DNA from: VXNE01 sp965116625
GTDB taxonomy: Bacteria; Pseudomonadota; Gammaproteobacteria; Pseudomonadales; Azotimanducaceae
DNA: 64,000 nt
Assembly: GCA_965116625.1 (NCBI GenBank)
Contig: OZ220717.1
Location: forward strand, 3,100,001 to 3,164,000
Reading direction: 5' to 3'
Both the position numbers and the translations under genes were made by a program. This document shows, piece after piece, positions 54,082-63,046 of the stretch. Positions within the stretch are counted from its first letter, which is position 1. Each line of letters starts with the position of its first letter. The notes beneath the pieces are model-generated. The model made no database searches and was not told where the DNA came from. It saw only the letters and a program-made list of their open reading frames with translations.

Positions 54082-55881
54082 ATGTTGCTTGGCGATATCC
54101 TGCGGAAATCGTTCGCAGTCGTTTCGCGCACATTCGCGTTCCTGCGGGCGGCGTTCGCGAACGTGCTCATAGTGTTGCTGTTGCTGGCACTGGTTGCGGT
54201 GATCCTGTCGAAACCGGAAAGCGTGGAAGTGCAGGACGGGACCGCGCTCGTGGTAGCGCCGAGCGGTGCCATCGTCGAACAGCCTTCCTATCCCGTATTT
54301 CCGTCCCCGCTCCTGACGGTGGCGGACGAGACCAGGGCGGCGGACATCATCGAGTCGATCAACAAGGCGGCTTCCGATGAGCGAGTCGAGTTGCTCACGC
54401 TGGAACTCTCGGATCTTGATTTCGCAAGCGTCGCGCAACTCGATGCGATGGGCGAGGCAATCGAGGAGTTCCGCGATGCCGGCAAGAGCGTGATTGCCAC
54501 CAGCGACTATTTCACCCAGGCACGGTACTACCTTGCGAGTTTCGCGGACGAGGTCTACATGCATCCCTACGGCGAACTCATGCTGCCGGGATTTGGCGCA
54601 TACAGCGACTACTACGGGGGCATGCTCGAGAAGCTCAAGGTCAACGTCCACGTGTACCGCGTGGGCGAGTACAAGTCCGCCGTCGAACCCTATACCCGCT
54701 CGGACATGTCCGAGGATGCCAGGAAGGCGAACCGCGAACTCGTGGATGACCTGTGGCGAAGCTATATCGAGCGGGTGGCGGAGAACCGGCGCCTCGATCC
54801 GCAAGCGCTGCAGTACTACGCCGATCAATACGATGTCCTGCTGCGGGGCGTGGACGGCGATGCCGCGCGGATAGCGCTCGAGAGTGGAATGGTCGACGAA
54901 CTGTTGACCCGGGATGCCTTCCGGGACCGGCTAAAGGAACGGCTGGGATCGGACAAGGAACTGCGTACGGATGTCGCCCGCTACCTCAGTGCGGTGCGTC
55001 CCAAATTGCCGGCGGCAGGGCCGAAGGTGGGGGTCATCGTCGCAGATGGGCTGATTCTCGCGGGAGACCAGCCGCGTGGCGTCGTCGGCTCCGAATCGAC
55101 AACCCGCCTCATCCGACGCGCGCGCGAAGACGACAGCGTCAAGGCCCTGGTGCTCCGGGTCGATTCGCCGGGGGGCAGCGCATTCGCTTCCGAAGTGATT
55201 CGCCAGGAGCTGGAACTGGTGCAGGCCGTCGGCAAGCCTGTCGTGGTGTCGATGGGCGGTGTGGCCGCTTCAGGCGGCTACTGGATCTCCGCGACGGCTG
55301 ACGAGATTTGGGCATCACCCACGACCATTACCGGTTCCATCGGCGTGTTTGCCATCCTCCCGACTTTCGAGGACAGCCTGTCGACCATAGGGATAACGCG
55401 AGACGGGGTCGGCACGACTTCCCTCTCCGGTGCCCTCGACCCGGTGAGCGGCGTCAGCGAACGCATGGGCAACGTGCTGCAGTCTGCCGTGGAGCATACC
55501 TATTCGCGTTTCGTGAACCTTGTCGCACGAGGCCGCGACTTGGCGCCCGAAGACGTGGAAGCGATTGCCCAGGGGCATGTGTGGAGCGGGCGCAAGGCGC
55601 GGGACCTCGGACTCGTGGATGAACTGGGCCACCTCGAACATGCCATCGAAGCAGCGGCGGAGCACGCCGGAATCGACAGGTACAGGGTCGTGACGATCAA
55701 GGAACCCCTGTCGACGCAAGAGAAGATTCTCATGCGGCTGTTCGACGAAATGGGACTCTCGCTGCGTCCCGCTGCCTGGTTCGAGCCGATCGTCGCCGGC
55801 TTCGAATCGCTCGCGTCGCTGAACGACCCGAGACACGTCTACGCCATCTGCGAGTTCTGCGGGCGCGGCGCCCCCTGGTAG
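54082..55881 (+). CDS. sppA: Signal peptide peptidase SppA (67K type)
   Basis: A 599-residue tandem-domain SppA that degrades cleaved signal peptides. A transmembrane helix (about 28-48) anchors it. The N-terminal domain has the catalytic Lys198 in VGEYKSAVEPYT and the C-terminal domain has the nucleophile Ser397 in GGVAASGGYWIS, matching the E. coli pair Lys209/Ser409 in layout. The ATG at 54082 is preferred; the frame upstream is repeat sequence. Confidence 0.94.
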   Translation: MLLGDILRKSFAVVSRTFAFLRAAFANVLIVLLLLALVAVILSKPESVEVQDGTALVVAPSGAIVEQPSYPVFPSPLLTVADETRAADIIESINKAASDERVELLTLELSDLDFASVAQLDAMGEAIEEFRDAGKSVIATSDYFTQARYYLASFADEVYMHPYGELMLPGFGAYSDYYGGMLEKLKVNVHVYRVGEYKSAVEPYTRSDMSEDARKANRELVDDLWRSYIERVAENRRLDPQALQYYADQYDVLLRGVDGDAARIALESGMVDELLTRDAFRDRLKERLGSDKELRTDVARYLSAVRPKLPAAGPKVGVIVADGLILAGDQPRGVVGSESTTRLIRRAREDDSVKALVLRVDSPGGSAFASEVIRQELELVQAVGKPVVVSMGGVAASGGYWISATADEIWASPTTITGSIGVFAILPTFEDSLSTIGITRDGVGTTSLSGALDPVSGVSERMGNVLQSAVEHTYSRFVNLVARGRDLAPEDVEAIAQGHVWSGRKARDLGLVDELGHLEHAIEAAAEHAGIDRYRVVTIKEPLSTQEKILMRLFDEMGLSLRPAAWFEPIVAGFESLASLNDPRHVYAICEFCGRGAPW

Positions 55882-55906
55882 GTAGCGCTAAGCCAAGGTA
55901 GCGTGG

Positions 55907-56464
55907 CTAAAACAACCTGATTCGGGTCCGCCCCGAATGCCGCGGGCTGCGGGAGTTGCGTCGTCGGCGCATGCGCTGATGGAGTTCGCGCCGCTTGGCG
56001 CCGAGCCAATCCTCCCGCGTCACGTTCGGGTCGAGGTTTCTCGATGCCACCTCGCGCTGGTAGCGGCGAAAGTCGTCGAACGCCTCGATCTCGTGTTTGA
56101 GCTCCCTCAGGATCAGTTCGATCATGATCGCGTCGTCGATGTAGCCGAGAACCGGAACATCGTCGGGAATGACGTCCTTCGGTTCGGCAAAGTACGCGAG
56201 CGCCGTGACGACGTTCGTCCGCTCGCTCCCCGACAACTGCCATTCGCCATCCCGCAGCATATCGATGAGGCCCCCGAGGCGAGCGATCCGCTGCGCCGCG
56301 AACGCGGGCAAGTCGGCGCCCTTGACGTTGTTGATCAGTTCTTCCGCGTGCCCGACCACTTCCTCCTCGGAAGCGCTCCTGGCACTGGTTCCGGCCTTTC
56401 TGATGATCGAGCGAAAATACTCGAGGTCCGTCTCTTCCAGATCGAAGGCGACCCGCAACGACAT
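55907..56464 (-). CDS. YkvA-like DUF1232 protein
   Basis: A 185-residue protein. The DUF1232 core (about 80-120) shows AYFAEPKDVIPDDVPVLGYIDDAIMI, the family motif Y---P-D-IPD-IP-LG--DD. The first 75 residues add a helical region and the C-terminus is Arg-rich (RMRRRRNSRSPRH). Function unknown. It is convergent with sppA. Confidence 0.85.
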   Translation of the reverse strand: MSLRVAFDLEETDLEYFRSIIRKAGTSARSASEEEVVGHAEELINNVKGADLPAFAAQRIARLGGLIDMLRDGEWQLSGSERTNVVTALAYFAEPKDVIPDDVPVLGYIDDAIMIELILRELKHEIEAFDDFRRYQREVASRNLDPNVTREDWLGAKRRELHQRMRRRRNSRSPRHSGRTRIRLF

Positions 56465-56610
56465 TTCAATCCCCAGCAGAGTGTTCGAGGGCGCTCACTA
56501 TACCATCGCCGGACTGCTGTATTACCTGATTGCAGGACCCGGCCGGGTACAGGAATGGCCGGCTCCGCCCCGGATCGAGACGCGTCGCGAATCCGCCGGA
56601 AGGATGCAGC

Positions 56611-57966
56611 TCACGCCAGGGCCTCCCGCATCGTGACGAATTCCTCGGCGGCGGTCGGATGGATGCCGATGGTGCGGTCGAAGTCGGTCTTGGTCGCCCC
56701 GGCCTTGATGGCGACGCCCAACCCCTGGATGATCTCGCCGGATTCGGGACCGACCATGTGCGCCGCAACCACGCGGTCGCTGTCCCCGTCCACCAGCAAC
56801 TTCATCATGGTTCGCTCGTCACGCCCCGTCAGGGTGTGCTTCAGCGGGCGAAACGTCGACTCGAACGCCTGGAGGGCGGGAAAGTGCTCACGGGCCTGTT
56901 CTTCCGTTGGACCGACGGTGCCGATGTTGGGCTGGCAGAAGATCGCCGTCGGAATGTCGTCGTATTCCACTTCGCGGTCCTCTCCGCCGAACAGGTTGTA
57001 GGCGATGCACATGCCCTCGGCGATGGCGACGGGCGTCAACTGCACCCGGCCAATGACATCCCCGATGGCGCGTATGCCTGGCGTGCTGGTTCGATAGCGG
57101 CTGTCCACGCGCACTTCGCCGGATGGACCCGGTTCGACACCGGCCCGATCGAGGTTGAGGCGGGCCGTATTCGGACCCCTGCCCGTGGCACAGAGGACCG
57201 CGTCGGCTTCGAGCACATCCCCTGCCCGTGTCCGAACGGCAAGTCCACCGGCCACACGCTCGACGCTCGCGACTTCGGTGTCGAACCGCAACGCGACGCC
57301 CTTTCCGCGCATCTCCTGCGCGATGAACTCGCGTATGCCTCCGTCGAACCCCCGCAGGAACAACGGACCCCGGTACAGCAGGGTCGTATCGGCACCGAGA
57401 CCGTTGAATATCCCGGCGAATTCGACGGCGATGTAGCCGCCGCCGATGATGACCACGCGCTCCGGGAACGTTTCCAGGTAGAAGGCGTCGTCCGACGTGA
57501 TGACCAGGTCGTCGCCGGGAAACGGCGGCACGCTCGGCCGGCTCCCGGTGGCGATGAGGATGTTCTCCGCAGTGACCGTCTCTCCCCCGACGGAAACACT
57601 ATGCGCATCGGAGAGGACAGCCCGTTCGCGGATGATCTCCGCCCCGGGACTCTCCAGGAGGCCCTGGTAGACGCCGTTCAGGCGCTCGATCTCCCGGGTC
57701 TTGTTATCGCGCAGGGTCGGCCAGTCAAAGCTCTCGCGCGACGTGGTCCATCCATAGGCCGCCCCGTCCTCGAACTCCTCGGCGTAGTGCGATCCGTACA
57801 CGAACAGCTTCTTGGGTATGCAGCCGACGTTGACGCAAGTCCCGCCCAGGTAGCGTTCCTCGGCGATCGCGACCCTGGCGCCGAGGGCCGCGGACATGCG
57901 GGCGGCGCGTGTCCCGCCGGAACCCGCACCTATGACGAACAGGTCGTAGTCGAAGGTCAATTGCAT
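56611..57966 (-). CDS. gor: Glutathione-disulfide reductase
   Basis: A 451-residue pyridine nucleotide-disulfide oxidoreductase. It has FAD motif VIGAGSGGTRAAR, redox pair Cys44/Cys49 in GGTCVNVGCIPKK, NADPH motif VVIIGGGYIAVEFAG and C-terminal acid-base HPTAAEEF. The lineage is glutathione reductase rather than dihydrolipoamide dehydrogenase by the CVNVGC form. The ATG at 57966 follows AAAGGGG. It is divergent from larC. Confidence 0.93.
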   Translation of the reverse strand: MQLTFDYDLFVIGAGSGGTRAARMSAALGARVAIAEERYLGGTCVNVGCIPKKLFVYGSHYAEEFEDGAAYGWTTSRESFDWPTLRDNKTREIERLNGVYQGLLESPGAEIIRERAVLSDAHSVSVGGETVTAENILIATGSRPSVPPFPGDDLVITSDDAFYLETFPERVVIIGGGYIAVEFAGIFNGLGADTTLLYRGPLFLRGFDGGIREFIAQEMRGKGVALRFDTEVASVERVAGGLAVRTRAGDVLEADAVLCATGRGPNTARLNLDRAGVEPGPSGEVRVDSRYRTSTPGIRAIGDVIGRVQLTPVAIAEGMCIAYNLFGGEDREVEYDDIPTAIFCQPNIGTVGPTEEQAREHFPALQAFESTFRPLKHTLTGRDERTMMKLLVDGDSDRVVAAHMVGPESGEIIQGLGVAIKAGATKTDFDRTIGIHPTAAEEFVTMREALA

Positions 57967-58088
57967 CCCCTTTCGATGGAAAGCCGTGGCCGCATTGTAC
58001 GGGCGGCGGGTGCACGGGTGGGAGGGCACGGGAGCAAGGCTGGGAGGACACGGCCCCTGTCTCGACGAAACAGCGCGCATTGCGCTGC

Positions 58089-58256
58089 GTTAACCCGCAT
58101 ATGTCACCAAGGGCCGCGATGATCGCGCAAAAGACCAGCGAGGGCGCGGCAGCGCGGTCTGTTACCTGTCCGCACGTCGAAAACCGAACATACCTCATGG
58201 AAATACGATGACCTTTGCTGATTCAACAAGCGCCTTGGTGAGGTATGCGGGTTAAC
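58089..58256. mobile_element. MITE-like element upstream of larC
   Basis: A 168-bp segment bounded by 24-bp inverted repeats at 58089-58112 and 58233-58256; 22 of 24 positions match. The outermost 13 bases (GTTAACCCGCATA) and the inner TCACCAAGG are identical. Its ends carry TTAA, which could be a target duplication. The 120-bp interior has no open frame and a partial internal copy of the end (CATACCTCA at 58189-58197). The right repeat overlaps the first ATG of the larC frame. A non-autonomous element or the remnant of an insertion sequence is the likeliest reading. Confidence 0.6.
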
Positions 58257-58265
58257 ATCGGCCCC

Positions 58266-59462
58266 ATGGCGAGGACCCTCCTGTACGACTGTTTCAGCGG
58301 AATCTCCGGTGACATGCACATCGGCGCGATGGTCGACATCGGCGTGCCGGAGGATTACCTGCGGGGACAGCTCGGAAAGCTCTCCCTCGATTCCGAATTC
58401 GAACTCGAAATCGAAACGGCAACCAAGATGGGCATCGAGGGCTCCCGGGCGACCGTCGTCCTGCGCGACGACGCACCGAGGCCTCACCGCCGTCTCGCGC
58501 AGATCGTCGAAATCATCGAACGCGCGGGTCTCGACCGTGCCACGGAAGATCGGGCGGTCGAGATGTTCCGGGCACTGGGAAAGGCAGAAGCCGAGGTCCA
58601 CGGCATCGACGTGGAAGAGGTGCATTTTCACGAGGTGGGTGCGACGGATGCGATCGTCGACATCGTCTCGGCAGCCCTTGGCCTCGAGTACCTGGAGGTC
58701 GACGAGGTCCTGTCCCGGCCCGTCGAACTCGGCGGCGGCACGATCGTCTGCGAGCATGGACGGATGCCGGTGCCGGCTCCGGCGACCGCATCGTTGCTGC
58801 GGGGCGTGCCGTGCCGGTATGGCGGCGTGGACGGCGAGGCGACCACGCCGACGGGCGCCACGATCCTGAAGTGCGCCGTCAGTGCATTCGACGAGCCTCG
58901 TGACTTCGTTGCCGAACGCATCGGTTACGGGGTCGGACAGAAGGACTTCAGCCTTCCGAACGTATTGCGCCTCGTGCTCGGAGACTCCGCCAGCCGCCGG
59001 ACCGCCGGCTATGACGTCGAAACCAACGTGCAGATCGAGTGCAACATTGACGACATGCGGCCAGAAGCATTCCAGCCACTGGTCGACGGCCTGTTCGCCG
59101 TCGGCGCGAAGGACGTGATGGTGACGCCGGCCCTGATGAAGAAGTCCCGACCCGGGCACAGGGTCTCCGTCCTCGCCGCGAAGGATCGGCTCGAAGCGGT
59201 GGTAGAGCGCCTGATCGATGACTCCACCACCATCGGCGTGCGATTTCACGAAGTTCAGAAGTGGATGCTGCCGCGGCGCACGGCAACCGTATCGACCACG
59301 TTTGGCGAGATTCGGGTCAAGGTGGTCGAACTGCCTGGTGGCCAGAAGCGCTGGAAGTCCGAGCACGAGGACATCCTTGCCCTCGCCCGCGCGCGCGGTG
59401 ACAGCTATCTTGCACTCAAGGACGCGGTCGACCGGGAGATCGCCCAATGGATGAACGACTAA
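58266..59462 (+). CDS. larC: Nickel-pincer cofactor cyclometallase LarC
   Basis: A 398-residue LarC, which inserts nickel into the pincer nucleotide. It opens with LLYDCFSGISGDMHIGAMVD, and has EVHFHEVGATDAIVDIVSAA with metal-binding His. The full-length protein is in a single frame, unlike lactobacillary larC, which is split by programmed frameshifting. The ATG at 58266 fits the family start; the earlier ATG at 58245 lies in the inverted repeat of the MITE-like element and adds 7 residues, though GAGGT is next to it. It heads the larCBE unit. Confidence 0.9.
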   Translation: MARTLLYDCFSGISGDMHIGAMVDIGVPEDYLRGQLGKLSLDSEFELEIETATKMGIEGSRATVVLRDDAPRPHRRLAQIVEIIERAGLDRATEDRAVEMFRALGKAEAEVHGIDVEEVHFHEVGATDAIVDIVSAALGLEYLEVDEVLSRPVELGGGTIVCEHGRMPVPAPATASLLRGVPCRYGGVDGEATTPTGATILKCAVSAFDEPRDFVAERIGYGVGQKDFSLPNVLRLVLGDSASRRTAGYDVETNVQIECNIDDMRPEAFQPLVDGLFAVGAKDVMVTPALMKKSRPGHRVSVLAAKDRLEAVVERLIDDSTTIGVRFHEVQKWMLPRRTATVSTTFGEIRVKVVELPGGQKRWKSEHEDILALARARGDSYLALKDAVDREIAQWMND

Positions 59463-60199
59463 GGAACCTCGCAGCCATCCTCGATGCGTATCGGTCCGGC
59501 GATGTTTCCCGCCCCGATGCGCTCGAGCGAATCGATGCCTCGTATTTCGAGTCCCGGGGGGACGTGACCGTCGACCACGACCGGCGCCACCGCACCGGAG
59601 CGGCGGAGGTCATCTACGGCGAGCACAAGACACCGCATCAGATCCTTGCGGCTTTTCGGGCACTGCGCGAGCGCGGGGAAGATGTCCTGATCACGCGGGT
59701 GGATGCGGACAAGTTCGCCGCCCTCGAGGGTTCGCTCGGCGGTGCCGAGTACCATCCGACCGCCCGCGTCGTCACATGCAGGACGTCTTCCGGTAGCCCC
59801 GCGCCGACCACTGTCGCCGTCGTCACGGCCGGCACCTCCGACGCGCCAGTCGCCGAGGAAGCCGCGGTGACGTGCGAGTTCTACGACACGCCGGTTGAAC
59901 GTATCAGCGATGTCGGCGTGGCCGGACTGCATCGCCTGCTGGCGCGCATGACGACCTTGCGCGAAGCGAAGGTGCTGATCGTCGTGGCCGGCATGGAGGG
60001 AGCGCTGCCCAGCGTCGTTGGCGGCCTCGTGGACAAGCCCGTAATCGCCGTTCCGACAAGCGTCGGCTACGGGGCATCGTTCGGCGGCGTCGCGGCCCTG
60101 CTCGGCATGCTGAACAGTTGCGCTTCCGGCGTCTGCGTGGTCAACATCGACAACGGGTTCGGTGCGGGATTCCTGGCGAGCCAGATCAATCGGCTTTGA
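59447..60199 (+). CDS. larB: Nickel-pincer cofactor biosynthesis protein LarB
   Basis: A 250-residue LarB, which carboxylates and hydrolyses nicotinic acid adenine dinucleotide to start cofactor synthesis. The C-terminal AIR-carboxylase-like fold has AVVTAGTSDAPVAEEA and the SVGYGASFGGVAALLGMLNS core. The N-terminal half contains RRHRTGAAEVIYGEHKT, usual for the family. It overlaps larC by 16 bp, so translation is likely coupled. Confidence 0.92.
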   Translation: MDERLRNLAAILDAYRSGDVSRPDALERIDASYFESRGDVTVDHDRRHRTGAAEVIYGEHKTPHQILAAFRALRERGEDVLITRVDADKFAALEGSLGGAEYHPTARVVTCRTSSGSPAPTTVAVVTAGTSDAPVAEEAAVTCEFYDTPVERISDVGVAGLHRLLARMTTLREAKVLIVVAGMEGALPSVVGGLVDKPVIAVPTSVGYGASFGGVAALLGMLNSCASGVCVVNIDNGFGAGFLASQINRL

Positions 60200-60218
60200 T
60201 GCGCGTTAGAATGCCCGC

Positions 60219-61025
60219 ATGAGCTCGGTAGTCGCGAAGTACCACGAACTGAAGTCGTTTATCGGCGGCTTCGGCTCCGCCGTCGTGGCGTATTCCGGCG
60301 GGGTCGACTCATCGCTTGTGGCCTACGTGACCGCGCAGGTATTGGGGTCGCGGTCGTTGGCCGTGACATCCGGTTCGAAGAGCCTGAAGCGGGAAGACCT
60401 CGCCCTATCCAGGGAACTTGCGGATCGGTGGAACATGCCGCATCGCGTCATCGTGACGGACGAGCTTGACGACCCCAATTATCGCGCGAACCCCACCGAT
60501 CGCTGTTTCTATTGCAAGACCTCGCTCTACACGCACCTGGCGGAAATCGCCGAGGCCGAGGGATTTGACGCGATCTTCAACGGCACGAACCTGGACGACC
60601 TGGGCGATCACCGGCCGGGGCTCATCGCGGCCAGGGAGCATGGCGTCAAGGCGCCGCTGGCGGAAACCGGGTTTACCAAGGCGGACATTCGGAGCCTCGC
60701 GGCGGACCTCGGGCTCGAGAACGCGCAGAAGCCGCAGTCGGCCTGCCTTTCGAGCCGCGTGCCCTACGGCACGGCGATCGACGCCAGCCTGCTGGGTCAG
60801 ATCGAAAGGGCCGAGAGCGCCCTCCTGGCGCTCGGCTTTTCCCAGTTCCGTGTCCGCCACCACGGTGATGTCGCCCGCCTGGAGCTGGTTGCGTCGGAGT
60901 TCGAAAAGGCGCTCGCGCGGCGCGATGTCATCGTCGAAAGGGTCAAGGCCTGCGGCTATCGTTTCGTTGCGCTGGACCTCGCGGGATTCCGGTCGGGATC
61001 GCTTAACGAGGGAGTGGTCGACTAG
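60219..61025 (+). CDS. larE: Pincer sulfurtransferase LarE
   Basis: A 268-residue PP-loop enzyme. The ATP motif SGGVDSS is at 26-32 and a Cys at exactly residue 176 lies in QSACLSSRVPYG. This matches the sacrificial Cys176 of Lactobacillus LarE. A CFYC pair is at 96-99. LarE makes the thiocarboxylate of the cofactor. Its 3' end overlaps the convergent ribE gene by 23 bp. Confidence 0.93.
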   Translation: MSSVVAKYHELKSFIGGFGSAVVAYSGGVDSSLVAYVTAQVLGSRSLAVTSGSKSLKREDLALSRELADRWNMPHRVIVTDELDDPNYRANPTDRCFYCKTSLYTHLAEIAEAEGFDAIFNGTNLDDLGDHRPGLIAAREHGVKAPLAETGFTKADIRSLAADLGLENAQKPQSACLSSRVPYGTAIDASLLGQIERAESALLALGFSQFRVRHHGDVARLELVASEFEKALARRDVIVERVKACGYRFVALDLAGFRSGSLNEGVVD

Positions 61026-61659
61026 GGCGGCCTGCGATCTCCCGCAGGAGCGTCTTGTCCCGGAGCAGTTCCCGCACCGTATCGACCACTGCCTGTGTCC
61101 GAAAGTCCACTTCGAGGTTCAGGCGATCACCCACAACCCTGTCTTCGAACCCGGCGCGAACCAGCGTCTCCGGAATCAGCTTCACCGTGGCCGTCTGGGC
61201 GTCCCGGTCCAATTCGGCGATCGTCAGGCTGGCGCCGTCAAGGGCCACAAAACCTTTGTGCATCATGTAGTTGCACCAGGGGCTTGGCACCGAGACTGAC
61301 ATCGACGCAAGACCTTCGGCGGTTTCGATAGACGTGACGCGGGCTGTGCACGCGATGTGGCCGGACAGCACGTGTCCGCCCATTTCGTCCCCGATCCTGA
61401 AGGAACGTTCGACGTTGACGCGATCACCGGCCGTGAGCTCACCGAGATTCGTGAGGTTCGTGGTTTCCTGCACCAGGTGGAATGTAGCGATGGGATCGTG
61501 AATCTCCACCGCCGTCAGGCAGACACCATTCAGTGCGACCGAAGCGCCGGACTCGAGACCAGAGGCGAGTTGACCAAGATCGACGGAAAGGGTCGTCAGC
61601 GCCCCAGCGCGCTCCGCCGCGACGATATCGCCGCGTCCCTGGACTATGCCTGTATACAC
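61003..61659 (-). CDS. ribE: Riboflavin synthase alpha chain
   Basis: A 218-residue riboflavin synthase made of two lumazine-binding repeats (about 1-95 and 96-195). The GTG at 61659 gives MYTGIVQGRG, the family's M(F/Y)TGI(I/V)Q start. Repeat motifs GASVALNGVCLT and KGFVALDGASLT line up in both halves, and the inter-domain GGHVLSGHI is present. It lies 31 bp downstream of the TPR gene. No FMN riboswitch is seen. Confidence 0.92.
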   Translation of the reverse strand: MYTGIVQGRGDIVAAERAGALTTLSVDLGQLASGLESGASVALNGVCLTAVEIHDPIATFHLVQETTNLTNLGELTAGDRVNVERSFRIGDEMGGHVLSGHIACTARVTSIETAEGLASMSVSVPSPWCNYMMHKGFVALDGASLTIAELDRDAQTATVKLIPETLVRAGFEDRVVGDRLNLEVDFRTQAVVDTVRELLRDKTLLREIAGRPSRPLPR

Positions 61660-61690
61660 CCCTGGGCGCGTCGCGTCGTGCCTGGATTGA

Positions 61691-63037
61691 CTAATCCGCC
61701 GCGGCGAGTGCGTCCCTGCGCTTCTTCTCGTTGTCGATGTGGGCAATCCAGCGAGAACACATTCTTTCGACGGCACGGTCCTTGGCGACACGTGCGCCTG
61801 TTCTCGCCTCGACGAATGTCCGGCGCGCCTGGGTCAGCCGGTCCCGATTGAAGAGGCACATCCCCTGGATGACCTCCGTGCTGTACGGTTTCCTCAAACC
61901 ACCCTTGGTCAGCGCGCTATCCGCGGCCTCGGTGCACTTCACGTGCTCGTCCTTTTCAAGGTACAGCATTGCCAGCCGCGCGTAGATCTCCCCGTCGTCC
62001 GACTTGGTGCCGGCCTTTTCGAAGACCTCGATCGCCTCGTCCACATCCTGCGCAAGCTGGTAGGCCTGGCCGAGCGACTGAAGGTTCTTGGACGTGTCTT
62101 CGACGATCTCTTCGTCGATCGCCTGTTGCAGCCACTTCGACGCGCGGTACGGCACGGCGCTCTGCATCAGGAGACCCGCGTAGTTGCGCATGTCGGTCTC
62201 GCGGTCCAGGTAACCCAGGGCGTGGGCGGCCTCGTAGGTATAAACCTGCTTGTCCTCGTGGCCTTCCTGGCCGTACACCTGCGCCAGCTGTACCCAGTAA
62301 TCGCGTTTCGAGAAGTCGCGCACCAGGATCTCCAGGATATCGATCACCTTCACCCAGTTATCCTGCTCGAAATAGAGATACTTGAGCAGTCCCCACCAGG
62401 TTTCCTTGACTTCCGTGCCTCTTTCCTGGGCGATGCCGATGGCCGTCTCCACCTGGACAATCGCCTGGGGATAATCGTTCATCCGGTAGTAGACCTGGGC
62501 CATGAAGATATGTGGCTCCGGGCTGGGGTTGTCCGCCTGGGAAAGCCACAACCGCATGTAGCGCAGCGCGTCGTTGAAGTTCTCTTCCGTGTAGTGCAGT
62601 TGCGCCAGGCTGTAGATGACCTGTGTTTCCAGTCCCTCGGCGATCTGGTCGCCCTGCGCCAGCACCTGTTCGTAAGCCGTGATGGCGAGATCGTATCGCT
62701 CGATGTTGTAGTAAACGAACGCCAGCATGTTGTGTATCGCGCCGAGTTCATTGCCGTTGTAGCGCCGGGACCGGTCAAGCATGCCGTTCAGCGTGTTGAG
62801 GGCGCCCGTGTAGTCCTCTGCATCGATGAGCTCCTGTGCCTCGGCCAGCTTCTTGTAGGTCGATTCGCTCATCGTCGGGATGCGGCGCGTCTGCTTCTTT
62901 TTTTCTTCGGCGGCGAACGCCGCTTCACCGCCTGCACCGAGTGCACCCAGTTGGGATGCAAGTTGCCCCGACAACCCCGAAAACGCGGCGAGGAGAACCC
63001 CTGTGAACAATGTCCTGGCGACTGGTCTGAAACGCAT
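61691..63037 (-). CDS. Periplasmic TPR protein of the TonB module
   Basis: A 448-residue protein with a signal peptide (about 1-42, ending FAAEE) and many tetratricopeptide repeats from about 60 to 440, for example NMLAFVYYNIERYDLAITAYEQ and ARLAMLYLEKDEHVKCTEAAD in pieces. In gammaproteobacteria such a TPR protein follows ExbB, ExbD and TonB in TonB2-like systems (TtpC-type sets). That position here supports a role in TonB-driven import. It ends before ribE. Confidence 0.85.
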   Translation of the reverse strand: MRFRPVARTLFTGVLLAAFSGLSGQLASQLGALGAGGEAAFAAEEKKKQTRRIPTMSESTYKKLAEAQELIDAEDYTGALNTLNGMLDRSRRYNGNELGAIHNMLAFVYYNIERYDLAITAYEQVLAQGDQIAEGLETQVIYSLAQLHYTEENFNDALRYMRLWLSQADNPSPEPHIFMAQVYYRMNDYPQAIVQVETAIGIAQERGTEVKETWWGLLKYLYFEQDNWVKVIDILEILVRDFSKRDYWVQLAQVYGQEGHEDKQVYTYEAAHALGYLDRETDMRNYAGLLMQSAVPYRASKWLQQAIDEEIVEDTSKNLQSLGQAYQLAQDVDEAIEVFEKAGTKSDDGEIYARLAMLYLEKDEHVKCTEAADSALTKGGLRKPYSTEVIQGMCLFNRDRLTQARRTFVEARTGARVAKDRAVERMCSRWIAHIDNEKKRRDALAAAD

Positions 63038-63046
63038 CCTCGCCTC

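Noticed and set aside
57967..58244. A regulatory RNA or nickel riboswitch before larC
   Set aside because: The structure is explained by terminal inverted repeats of a MITE-like element, and I see no known NiCo riboswitch core.
61660..61690. FMN riboswitch before riboflavin synthase
   Set aside because: The gap to the upstream gene is only 31 bp, far too short.
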